Part shown: in pieces, positions 6,565 to 12,388 of the stretch
Position numbering within the stretch: position 1 is the first letter of the stretch
How the letters are laid out: every line of letters starts with the position of its first letter
Assembly (NCBI GenBank): GCA_022566235.1
Contig: JADFJI010000029.1
Location: forward strand, 1 to 12,388
Direction of reading: 5' to 3'
Source of the DNA: Chloroflexota bacterium
GTDB taxonomy: Bacteria; Chloroflexota; Dehalococcoidia; Plut-88900
DNA: 12,388 nt
The notes under the pieces: generated by a model
Databases searched by the model: none
Told to the model about the DNA's origin: nothing
The model's input: only the letters and a program-made list of their open reading frames with translations
Translations under genes and position numbers: made by a program

Positions 6565-7446
6565 TTAACTCTCCCTGGGCTTAGACCTGGGGCCAAAGGG
6601 CTCAGGCTGGAAGGGGCCGTCCCGTAGTTTCAGGAACTCCCGCAGGCCGCCTCGACGCTGGGCCTCGTCCAGAGGCTTGAAGAAATCCAGGCTCCGCGAT
6701 AGGTGTGCCATCGCCTTCAGCTCGTTGTTCAGCAGCAGGGCGTTACGCAGTCCCATCATATACAGCCCGCGGGTCGCCACCTGGAGGTTGATCTTCACCG
6801 TCTCCGGCGCAACGAGGGCGATACGGTCCACGATCTTGAAGCATGTTTCTAGGAGATCATCGTGGGGCACGACATCGTTGATCAGGCCTATGCGCAGGGC
6901 CTCCTGGGCATCTATATGGTCTCCTGTCAGGGCGTAGCGGAGCGCGTGTTTATAGCCGGCATTGAGTATCCAGAAGAAGTTGGTGTCGTCCCCCATACGG
7001 ACCTCGGGCTGGCCGAACACGGCCTGGTCGGAGGCATAGGTCATATGGCAGGCCAGGGCGTACCATGAGGCCCCTGCCAGGCACCAGCCATTTACGGCCG
7101 CTATGACCGGGGTGCTCATCTCCCAGATCTGCAGCATGCAGTCGTTTTCGGACCGGTCGCGGTCTCGCTGGTAATTAATGTGCTCGGCCGCATTAGCATC
7201 CTCGGGCAACCCATAGGGCCAGACGAGCGGTCGCCCTGCGCCGATATCGTAGCCCGCGGAAAAGGCCCGTCCTGCGCCGGTAAGGACTACGGCACGGACC
7301 TCTGGATCGTCGTCTGCCTCGGCGAAGGCCTGCCGGAGCTCAGCCTGCATCTCCAGGCTAATGGCGTTGAGCACCTCCGGGCGGTTCAGGGTGATAAGCA
7401 CCCCTTTGCGTTGCTTCTCGTACAGGATGGTCTCGTAATCAGGCAT
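6565..7446 (-). CDS. enoyl-CoA hydratase/isomerase (crotonase) family protein with atypical active site
   Basis: 293 residues, slightly longer than a standard crotonase (about 260). Family features are LNRPEVLNAIS (20-30), the first oxyanion-hole segment AFSAGYDI (61-68), STPVIAAVNGWCLAGA (111-126), FGQPEV (144-149) and the C-terminal helical region. In enoyl-CoA hydratases two Glu residues act on the water: one in the 'GGGxEL' helix and one in 'GQPE'. Here the second is kept (Glu148), but the first position aligns with Trp128 (AGASWYALA). The usual PGAGGT-type loop is replaced by MGDDTNFFWILNAG (151-164). It is therefore probably not a plain enoyl-CoA hydratase; isomerase, C-C hydrolase or dehalogenase-like chemistry on an acyl-CoA is possible. 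An extra segment with PLVWPYGLPEDANAAEHIN (73-91) sits over the active site. The start is supported by AGGAGGG at 7452-7458, 5 nt upstream of the ATG. It lies 184 bp ahead of the amidohydrolase operon and is divergent from the flavin enzyme at 7638. Confidence 0.9.
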   Translation of the reverse strand: MPDYETILYEKQRKGVLITLNRPEVLNAISLEMQAELRQAFAEADDDPEVRAVVLTGAGRAFSAGYDIGAGRPLVWPYGLPEDANAAEHINYQRDRDRSENDCMLQIWEMSTPVIAAVNGWCLAGASWYALACHMTYASDQAVFGQPEVRMGDDTNFFWILNAGYKHALRYALTGDHIDAQEALRIGLINDVVPHDDLLETCFKIVDRIALVAPETVKINLQVATRGLYMMGLRNALLLNNELKAMAHLSRSLDFFKPLDEAQRRGGLREFLKLRDGPFQPEPFGPRSKPRES

Positions 7447-7528
7447 GGCAACCCTCCTCTCTCAGTCGAACTGTATTGGCCCTTAACTCGTTTTGCTGAA
7501 GTATCTGGTCATCCCGGTACCCCTGGGA

Positions 7529-7547
7529 GTATGGTAGAGCAGCATAC
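7529..7547. promoter_or_regulatory. inverted repeat in the divergent promoter region
   Basis: GTATG (7529-7533) and CATAC (7543-7547) are inverted arms with a further T/A match one base inside, 19 nt in total. The size suits a dimeric repressor operator or a short hairpin. No known consensus is recognised, and a chance match is possible. Confidence 0.25.
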
Positions 7548-7557
7548 TTTCTAAATA

Positions 7558-7573
7558 TTGAGCGATCGTTTAG
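7558..7573. promoter_or_regulatory. candidate TetR-type operator centred on CGATCG
   Basis: The sequence TTGAGCGATCGTTTAG is a pseudo-palindrome around CGATCG (7563-7568), and the wider stretch has outer arms CTAAA (7551-7555) and TTTAG (7569-7573). Operators of TetR-family repressors of lipid and small-molecule catabolism often look like this. It sits immediately upstream of the first TATAAT box, where a bound repressor would block polymerase. No regulator gene is in the window, so this is inference. Confidence 0.35.
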
Positions 7574-7575
7574 TC

Positions 7576-7590
7576 TATAATCACTATAAT
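7576..7590 (+). promoter_or_regulatory. tandem TATAAT -10 boxes upstream of the flavin oxidoreductase
   Basis: Two perfect TATAAT hexamers (7576-7581 and 7585-7590) lie in a 9-bp tandem, about 50 nt before the ATG at 7638. No good TTGACA-like -35 is found at the right spacing for either, so the promoter may be activator-dependent, or only one box is used. This AT-rich stretch is exceptional in a G+C-rich window. Confidence 0.55.
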
Positions 7591-7637
7591 CGAATTGACC
7601 CTCGCATTGGAACCAGCGCATCTGGAGGTGCAGCGAC

Positions 7638-8822
7638 ATGAAGTTCGGTGGTGTATTCATGTTCCGGGACCCGGGCCTCAAGACACCATACCATCAGCTT
7701 GTGAAAGAGGTGCGTGAGGCGACCGTACTCATCGAGGAGCTGGGGTTCGATTCGGTGTGGCTGGGGGAGCATCACCTGGGGCTGGAGGGATTCGGCAACA
7801 CGCCCAATCCTCTCCTCATCGCTTCGGACCTGGCCAGCCGCACCAGTCGGCTTCGCATCGGGTTTGCCTGCCTGGTCCCCAGCCTCTGGCATCCTCTCCG
7901 GCTGGCCGAGGATATCGCCGTGCTGGACCACCTGTCCGAGGGCCGTATCGATGTGGGCTTTGGCCGGGGGCCCTGGCCCAGGGATACCGTACCCTTTCAT
8001 CCCAATGCCGACCCGAGAGACGAACCCAAATCCCGGCAGCTGATGAGGGAGAACATCGAGATTCTACAGAAGGCGTGGACTGAAGACGTCTTCTCGCACC
8101 AGGGCCCCAACTGGACCATTCCGCCACCCGGCATTCCGTGGAATACTCCCTACGCACCCCCAGACCCGCGCGCCACGGTAGATGGGGTGATTACAAAGCT
8201 TAGTGTGTTCCCCAAGCCCTACCAGAAGCCCCATCCACCTCTGTGGGGCACGGTATCCTCCAACAACTCCTTGAAACAGACGGCTGAGCTGGGCTTCAAC
8301 GCCGTTACCTGGCGGCCCACTGTCCTTCAGATACGGGAGTGGTGTCAGCGCTACGCGGAGATACGCTCAGAGCGTGAGGGGAGACCTTTCAAGCAAGGAG
8401 AGGGGTGGGCCGTACAGCGCAACACCTTTGTGGCGTCGACCATGGAGGAGGCGAGGCGTGATTCCGAAGAGTCGTTCCTGAGGGCCCACGGCTTCGTTAG
8501 CAGCTTTTACTCCGATATGGCGAGGACCCTTAGCTTTTATATGGACCCGGGTGAGAAGCCCGGCCCGGATATGGCCCTGGACTGGGACTTCCTCGAAGAA
8601 AGGCAGTTGCTGGTGGGGCCTCCCGAGCACGTCGCCGAGAAGATACACGAGCTTCGGGAAGTAAGCGGCGTCGAGGAGATCCTGATAAACGTGCCCGGCG
8701 GAGGAGGCATACCCCACAAAAAAATACTCAAATCCCTCGAACTCTTCGGCACCAAGGTGATCCCCCTGTTCAAGAAATCGGGTGAAGAGGAGACCAGGGC
8801 CACGGCCGCAAGGGTCTCGTAG
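7638..8822 (+). CDS. LLM-class flavin-dependent oxidoreductase (luciferase-like monooxygenase) 2
   Basis: 394 residues. It starts with the first barrel strand MKFGGVFMF and carries GFDSVWLGEHH (36-46), RLRIGFACLVPSLWHPLRLAEDIAVLDHLSEG (71-102, in two adjacent motifs), RIDVGFGRG (103-111), KAWTEDVFSHQGPNW (146-159), FPKPYQKPHPPLWG (191-204) and GPPEHVAEKI (327-336). The EHH at 44-46 matches the conserved His region near the flavin in bacterial luciferase-like enzymes. A loop of about 35 residues (about 158-190, Pro-rich) is absent from the paralogue at 451 and should shape the substrate pocket. It probably uses reduced FMN (or F420) and O2 to oxygenate a small organic substrate in the cytoplasm. 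The start is fixed by GGAGGTG at 7624-7630, 7 nt upstream. The CocE/NonD hydrolase begins 67 bp downstream on the same strand, so cotranscription is likely. Confidence 0.93.
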   Translation: MKFGGVFMFRDPGLKTPYHQLVKEVREATVLIEELGFDSVWLGEHHLGLEGFGNTPNPLLIASDLASRTSRLRIGFACLVPSLWHPLRLAEDIAVLDHLSEGRIDVGFGRGPWPRDTVPFHPNADPRDEPKSRQLMRENIEILQKAWTEDVFSHQGPNWTIPPPGIPWNTPYAPPDPRATVDGVITKLSVFPKPYQKPHPPLWGTVSSNNSLKQTAELGFNAVTWRPTVLQIREWCQRYAEIRSEREGRPFKQGEGWAVQRNTFVASTMEEARRDSEESFLRAHGFVSSFYSDMARTLSFYMDPGEKPGPDMALDWDFLEERQLLVGPPEHVAEKIHELREVSGVEEILINVPGGGGIPHKKILKSLELFGTKVIPLFKKSGEEETRATAARVS

Positions 8823-8889
8823 AGAAGTCCACCCCGTTAGCAATTACCGGCAGTAGGCTGATGGTCTGGCCCATCGACCGTTCCTTGCC

Positions 8890-10653
8890 ATGCTACCCAA
8901 ACCAATCAAGGACGAACATACTCGCGTCACTTCCCTGACCGCGGAAACCAATGTTCCCGTTCCGATGACCGATGGCACCGTCTTGCGTGCCGATGTATAC
9001 AGGCCCAGCGGCCCTGGTCGGTGGCCTGTCCTCCTTTCCCGGATCCCCTACGGCAAGCATAAGCCCAGATACAGGGCGCTGCACCTCGATCCTGTGCGGG
9101 CCGCGTCCAGAGGCTACGTTGTGGTGGTCCAGGATGTGAGGGGCAGGCACAACTCTAAAGGCGTGTTTTACCCCTTCCGACATGAGGCCGATGACGGCTT
9201 CGACACCGTGGAGTGGTGCGCTACCCAGCCGTGGAGCGACGGCAACGTGGGCATGTTCGGGATGTCGTACCACGGGGCCACTCAGTGGCTTGCCGCCATC
9301 CAGGCCCCGCCCTCGCTCAGGGCCATCGCCCCGGGCCTGACATCCGACAACTATTACGATAGCTGGACCTATCTCGGCGGGGTATTCCAGCTTTGGTGGA
9401 CGGCCCAGTGGGCCGCCGATTTCGCCCGCGACAGCGTTACTGGTACACCTCCCGAGAAAGCAGATGCGATGGCCGAGCTTCGTCGCTGGGTCAAGGACCC
9501 ACTTGCCATGTCCCGGCACCTGCCTGTAGTCGAGATGCCCGCCCTGAGGGGCCTGGCGGACTACTACTACGATTGGCTGGCCCATCCCACATATGACGAC
9601 TACTGGAAGGCCATGAGTCCCTGTGAGCGGTTCGACAGGGTCGAGGTCCCGGTCCTGAACATCGGCGGCTATTACGACAGCTTCGTCCGGGGGACCCTGC
9701 GCTCCCTCCAGGGCGTGGCGGAGCGAGGAGCAACCGAGCTTGCCCGGGGCCAGCAGCACCTTCTCCTGGGCCCGTGGATACACAGCCACCTGCTTCCTCC
9801 CAGCGCGGGCCAGCGATACTTCGGCACCGCCGCCTCAGGCGAGGCCATCGACTACCACGGCATGGTCCTCTCCTGGTCGGACCGCTGGCTGAAGGAAGAG
9901 GACAACGGGGTAGACTCCGATCCGAAGGTCTATTATTTTCTCATGGGTACAAACGCCTGGCGGAGCCTGGACCGGTGGCCTCCGGAGAGCCGCGAAGCAT
10001 CCTATTTCCTGCGGAGCAGCGGCAGGGCCAACGCATCGGAGGATGATGGTGCCCTGTCCCTGGACCCGCCAAAGGAGCGCGAGGTCTCCGATAGCTACCT
10101 GTACAATCCGATGAATCCGGTGCCGACCGTAGGCGGGCCCTACATTCGCGGCATTCCCGGCCTGATCCAGACCGGCGTCGAAGAGCAGACGCCGGTCGAA
10201 AGACGGGAGGACGTGCTGGTCTACACCTCCCGGCCCCTGGACCGGGACCTGGAGGTGACTGGGAACGTCACCCTAACATTATGGGCCGTGACCTCGGCCC
10301 CAAATACCGATTGGACGGCCAAGCTGACCGTCGTCCATCCCGACGGCTCCTCCTATAACATCTGCGAGGGAATTCTGCGGGCGTCCTTTCGTGAGTCCCT
10401 GGAGCGCACCGTTCCAGTCGAGCCTGGAACGGCCTACCAGTATCAGATCGACCTGGGGCCGACGGCCATGCTCTTCGAACGCGGTCATCGAATCCGGTTG
10501 CAGGTCTCATCCAGCAACTTTCCCGCCTTTGCCCGGAACCTGAATACTGGCGGCCCGGTGTACGAAGAAAAGGAGGCCCGAACGGCGATTCAGACGGTGC
10601 TGCACGATGCCAATCACCCTTCGCGGCTCGTCCTGCCGGTGGTCGATTCCTAG
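8890..10653 (+). CDS. CocE/NonD family serine hydrolase (X-Pro dipeptidyl-peptidase S15-like)
   Basis: 587 residues, the normal length for CocE/NonD hydrolases (cocaine esterase, alpha-amino acid ester hydrolases, glutaryl-7-ACA acylase). The alpha/beta-hydrolase part begins with VPMTDGTVLRADVYRP (24-39) and has the RxPYxK oxyanion segment with Tyr54, the nucleophile elbow GMSYHG with Ser126, Asp263 in GGYYDSF and His298 in GPWIHSH: a complete catalytic triad. An alpha-helical cap lies between about 150 and 245, and the C-terminal jelly-roll domain between about 330 and 580 (for example YTSRPLDRDLEVTGNVTL, near 455). No signal peptide is seen, so it should be cytoplasmic, cleaving an ester or amide. 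The ATG at 8890 has no clear ribosome site; an in-frame TAG at 8854 rules out a much longer protein, and starting at Met26 would remove part of the first strand. It is probably translated from the same transcript as the flavin enzyme upstream. Confidence 0.93.
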   Translation: MLPKPIKDEHTRVTSLTAETNVPVPMTDGTVLRADVYRPSGPGRWPVLLSRIPYGKHKPRYRALHLDPVRAASRGYVVVVQDVRGRHNSKGVFYPFRHEADDGFDTVEWCATQPWSDGNVGMFGMSYHGATQWLAAIQAPPSLRAIAPGLTSDNYYDSWTYLGGVFQLWWTAQWAADFARDSVTGTPPEKADAMAELRRWVKDPLAMSRHLPVVEMPALRGLADYYYDWLAHPTYDDYWKAMSPCERFDRVEVPVLNIGGYYDSFVRGTLRSLQGVAERGATELARGQQHLLLGPWIHSHLLPPSAGQRYFGTAASGEAIDYHGMVLSWSDRWLKEEDNGVDSDPKVYYFLMGTNAWRSLDRWPPESREASYFLRSSGRANASEDDGALSLDPPKEREVSDSYLYNPMNPVPTVGGPYIRGIPGLIQTGVEEQTPVERREDVLVYTSRPLDRDLEVTGNVTLTLWAVTSAPNTDWTAKLTVVHPDGSSYNICEGILRASFRESLERTVPVEPGTAYQYQIDLGPTAMLFERGHRIRLQVSSSNFPAFARNLNTGGPVYEEKEARTAIQTVLHDANHPSRLVLPVVDS

Positions 10654-10795
10654 ACGCTGCCTAAAAAACCCTCACACTCCCTTCCGCCTGGGAGGAGCGC
10701 CGACTATCCCACGGAACGGAGTATGGAACAGCCTTATCCGCGCTGGGTTGACAGCTAGCAAAGTTTTCCCGCTGAGTAGCTTGATTTCACCGTAT

Positions 10796-10817
10796 GGCCC
10801 GGGAATTACTCCGGGCC
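10796..10817. terminator. GC-rich hairpin between convergent genes
   Basis: GGCCCGG (10796-10802) pairs with CCGGGCC (10811-10817) around an 8-nt loop; one further T-A pair extends the stem outward. It lies in the 197-bp gap between the convergent hydrolase (ends 10653) and SDR 2 (ends 10851), where a bidirectional stop is expected. No U-run follows on either strand, so it may be a weak or rho-assisted terminator. The rest of the gap shows nothing else clear. Confidence 0.4.
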
Positions 10818-10850
10818 AGGCCAAAAGCCGAGGCGATAGTCTGGATGACG

Positions 10851-11615
10851 CTACTGGGCCAAGGAACCACCATCCACAGCCATGCTGTGCCCGGTAACAA
10901 AGGAAGCTGCATCTGAGCACAGCCACACCACGGCCTCAGCCACCTCCTCCGGGGTGCCCAGCCTGCCTATGGGCTGCCGGGCGTCGTATTCCACTTCGGG
11001 CATCGGGTTGGCATCCATAATTCGCCTCATCATGGGTGTACGGATTTCGCCGGGACATACGGCATTGACCCTGATGCCCTCCTTGGCGTATTCAAGCGCC
11101 GCGGTTTTCGTCAACCCCACAACTCCGTGCTTGCTGGCGGTGTAGGCCGACGCCCCGGCCGCTCCCACCAGCCCCGCCCCCGAAGAGGTGTTGACGATGG
11201 CGCCGCTGCCCTGCTTGAGCATCTGGCTGATCTCGTGTTTCATGCACAACCACACGCCCTTCAAGTTGATGGCGATCACCCGGTCCCATTCCTCGTCGGG
11301 ATACTCGTGGGTCAGTATCCTGACGCCGGTGTGGACGCCGGCGTTGTTGAAGGCACAGTCCAGCCGTCCGTATGCCTGGATGGTCCTGTTCACCATCAGC
11401 TCCACGTCGGCCCCCTTGGATACGTCGGCTTCGATGAACATGCCGGCGGCACCCCTCTCCTCGATCATGGTGACCGTCTCGTTGCCGCCGTCTGCCGCCA
11501 GGTCAACGACTACCACCCTGGCCCCTTCCCTGGCAAAGGCGAGGGCAGCGGCCCTCCCGATCCCTGAGCCTCCACCAGTCACCAGCGCCACCTTATCCAC
11601 CAGGCTGCCTGCCAT
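10851..11615 (-). CDS. classical SDR-family NAD(P)-dependent oxidoreductase 2
   Basis: 254 residues from the chosen start. Classical SDR features are all present: TGGGSGIG (13-20), Asp38 after VVVVD (NAD preference), ADV at 63-65, NNAG (90-93), Asn117 (INLKG), Ser145, Tyr158 and Lys162 (YTASK), PGEIRTPM (188-195), and the C-terminal FVTGHSMAVDGG (239-250). The Ser-Tyr spacing of 13 is standard, unlike the longer loop in SDR 1, so the two are not recent duplicates. The frame stays open for 77 more codons upstream (to 11846), but that part has low-quality, Pro/Gly/Ser-rich composition and runs through hairpins. The ATG at 11615 has a perfect AAGGAGGT 6 nt upstream and gives the family length, so it is chosen. 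It would interconvert an alcohol and a ketone, possibly a 3-hydroxyacyl or cyclic compound. It is on the same strand as the M24 gene, 304 bp downstream of it. Confidence 0.94.
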   Translation of the reverse strand: MAGSLVDKVALVTGGGSGIGRAAALAFAREGARVVVVDLAADGGNETVTMIEERGAAGMFIEADVSKGADVELMVNRTIQAYGRLDCAFNNAGVHTGVRILTHEYPDEEWDRVIAINLKGVWLCMKHEISQMLKQGSGAIVNTSSGAGLVGAAGASAYTASKHGVVGLTKTAALEYAKEGIRVNAVCPGEIRTPMMRRIMDANPMPEVEYDARQPIGRLGTPEEVAEAVVWLCSDAASFVTGHSMAVDGGSLAQ

Positions 11616-11621
11616 TCCTAT

Positions 11622-11629
11622 ACCTCCTT
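11622..11629 (-). promoter_or_regulatory. Shine-Dalgarno site deciding the SDR 2 start
   Basis: On the minus strand this reads AAGGAGGT, 6 nt before the ATG at 11615. It decides against the longer open frame reaching 11846. Confidence 0.88.
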
Positions 11630-11639
11630 GGCCTTCACA

Positions 11640-11663
11640 CCCTTTCCACCTATTTGGAAAGGG
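11640..11663. repeat. leader hairpin just upstream of the SDR 2 ribosome site
   Basis: CCCTTTCCA (11640-11648) and TGGAAAGGG (11655-11663) form a perfect 9-bp stem with a 6-nt loop. The stem ends 10 nt before the ribosome site of SDR 2, so in the mRNA it would lie in the 5' leader. It could be the end of a terminator-like or regulatory leader, or a neutral hairpin. Confidence 0.5.
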
Positions 11664-11749
11664 ACGGGGGTCTCCTGATGCTTCACCGTGTCTGGGGTCT
11701 ATGTGGTTCGCTTCATCGGAAGCGCCTATCCAACCGGATGCGGGGGAGC

Positions 11750-11777
11750 CCAGAGCCCCGACGGGTCGGGACTCTGG
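11750..11777. repeat. palindrome related to the GTCCCGA repeat, divergent copy
   Basis: The arms 11750-11761 and 11766-11777 are 12 bp with one mismatch around a CGGG loop. The inner part, read on the minus strand, is GTCCCGA-CCC-GTCGGGGC-like, sharing the GTCCCGA/TCGGG(A/G)C core with the repeats at 298 and 6531 but with different flanks. It may be a diverged member of the same dispersed family; chance similarity between GC hairpins is not excluded. Confidence 0.45.
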
Positions 11778-11858
11778 CAGGTGGCCTGGGGGTGAGGAAA
11801 CCATTCCTTCCCCACTCAGGGAGTCTGTCCTGACTCGTTGGGCCAAGACCTATTTTTC

Positions 11859-11889
11859 TCCCCCTCTCCCTTATTAAGGGAGAGGGGGA
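11859..11889. repeat. 31-bp near-perfect palindrome of the CCCTCTCCC/GGGAGAGGG type
   Basis: The arms 11859-11873 and 11875-11889 are perfectly complementary over 15 bp with a single T between them (CCCTTA-T-TAAGGG at the centre). It is followed by TAAGGGGGGTGAGGG. This resembles the REP/MITE-like 'ctcaccct...ctctccc' palindromes scattered in many bacterial genomes. It ends 30 bp beyond the M24 stop codon. T5 precedes it on the plus strand, which gives A5 after it in the minus-strand transcript, so it is not an intrinsic terminator for the M24 gene. Confidence 0.7.
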
Positions 11890-11919
11890 CTAAGGGGGGT
11901 GAGGGTTCACAATTAACAT

Positions 11920-12388
11920 CTACACCACTACCAGGTCCCTACTGGTCCTGGACATGATCTCGCATCCCGTGTCGGTGACCAGCACGTTGTCGATGATCCT
12001 GACCCCCAGCTTCTCCTGGGGCAGAAACACCGGCGGTTCGATGGATAGGACCTCGTTCTTTTGCAGAATATCGGTGCCGCCACCATCCATCTTCAGGGAT
12101 TCACCCCAGCTGGGAGGAAACCCCGGGGCGATGCCGTAGCCCGTCAGGTGCCATCTCCCATCCTCCATCCCCGCGTCCCCAATCACTTTCTTGGCCGCCT
12201 CATGGGGGACGGTGGCCGGGACCCCGGGCCTTATGGCTGCGACGGCTGCGTCGCAGGCATCCCTCACCACCTGGTAGACCTCCTTCATCCGTTTCGTGGG
12301 CTCTCCCAGGCACAGCACCCGGCCTATGGTGCAGGTGTAGCGCCTGTAGGACGACCCGTACTCGTTGTGGACAAGGTCGCCCTTCTTC
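11920..12388 (-). CDS. M24-family hydrolase, ectoine hydrolase/creatinase-like, N-terminus outside window
   Basis: The frame is open from the window edge (12388) to the stop at 11920 and gives about 155 residues, the C-terminal 'pita-bread' half of an M24 protein (Xaa-Pro aminopeptidase, creatinase and ectoine hydrolase superfamily). A GTG at 12318 is internal, because conserved sequence continues upstream (GDLVHNEYGSSYRRYTCTIGR). The phrase LTGYGIAPGFPPSWGES and the ending VLVTDTGCEIMSRTSRDL place it in the family. In true metallopeptidases the ligands are two Asp (DxG... and sDxxR), one His (GHGIG) and two Glu (sxEP, riED). Here only the Glu in SIEPP is clearly kept: Tyr replaces the His (TGYGI), Ile replaces the last Glu (VRIIDN), and the Asp positions read NEYG and TCTIGR. 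This pattern is known from metal-independent members such as ectoine hydrolase and creatinase. An amide or C-N hydrolase is therefore likelier than a peptidase; a pseudo-enzyme is possible. Confidence 0.85.
   Translation of the reverse strand, partial: KKGDLVHNEYGSSYRRYTCTIGRVLCLGEPTKRMKEVYQVVRDACDAAVAAIRPGVPATVPHEAAKKVIGDAGMEDGRWHLTGYGIAPGFPPSWGESLKMDGGGTDILQKNEVLSIEPPVFLPQEKLGVRIIDNVLVTDTGCEIMSRTSRDLVVV

Noticed and set aside
8893..9789. 298-codon open frame antisense to the CocE/NonD hydrolase
   Set aside because: It mirrors the codon bias of the G+C-rich sense gene, whose motifs and catalytic triad are unmistakable; the antisense product has no family features.
11616..11846. 77-codon N-terminal extension of SDR 2
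   Set aside because: The Rossmann fold starts at the ATG at 11615, which has a perfect AAGGAGGT at the right distance; the extension is low-complexity and passes through hairpins.

Overview
The window is G+C-rich bacterial DNA with ten protein-coding genes, two of them cut by the window ends. There are no RNA genes, CRISPR arrays, transposases or phage genes. The mix is two LLM-class flavin-dependent oxidoreductases, two classical SDRs, two metal-dependent amidohydrolases of different subfamilies, a divergent crotonase, a CocE/NonD serine hydrolase and an M24 'pita-bread' hydrolase. Together with intergenic palindromes built on GTCCCGA/TCGGGAC, this resembles heterotrophic Chloroflexota (Dehalococcoidia/SAR202-like), whose genomes carry many paralogues of these families. 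The taxonomic placement is inference; no marker gene is present.

Layout. 1-297 (+): C-terminal end of a protein weakly resembling the PsbP/DUF1795 fold, followed at once by a palindromic repeat. 451-1500 (+): flavin monooxygenase-like protein 1. 1821-3116 (+): putative lipoprotein of unknown function. 7446-3136 (-): crotonase, then (after 184 bp containing a second copy of the repeat) ACMSD/decarboxylase-type amidohydrolase, SDR and imidazolonepropionase-like amidohydrolase; the last three are closely spaced and look like one operon. 7447-7637: divergent promoter region with two TATAAT boxes. 7638-8822 (+): flavin monooxygenase-like protein 2, followed 67 bp later by the CocE/NonD hydrolase (8890-10653). 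12388-10851 (-): M24 hydrolase (N-terminus missing), a 304-bp hairpin-rich spacer, then a second SDR.

How the genes may work together (inference): the set looks like accessory catabolism of small organic compounds. The flavin enzyme and the CocE-type hydrolase form a plausible oxygenate-then-hydrolyse pair, for example Baeyer-Villiger oxidation followed by ester cleavage. The SDRs would interconvert alcohols and ketones, the amidohydrolases would decarboxylate or open rings and amides, and the crotonase would act on a CoA thioester. No substrate can be read from the sequence. The most notable details are two enzymes with altered catalytic residues (crotonase and M24 protein) and a family of intergenic palindromes, two copies of which share an identical 24-bp core and lie just 3' of stop codons.
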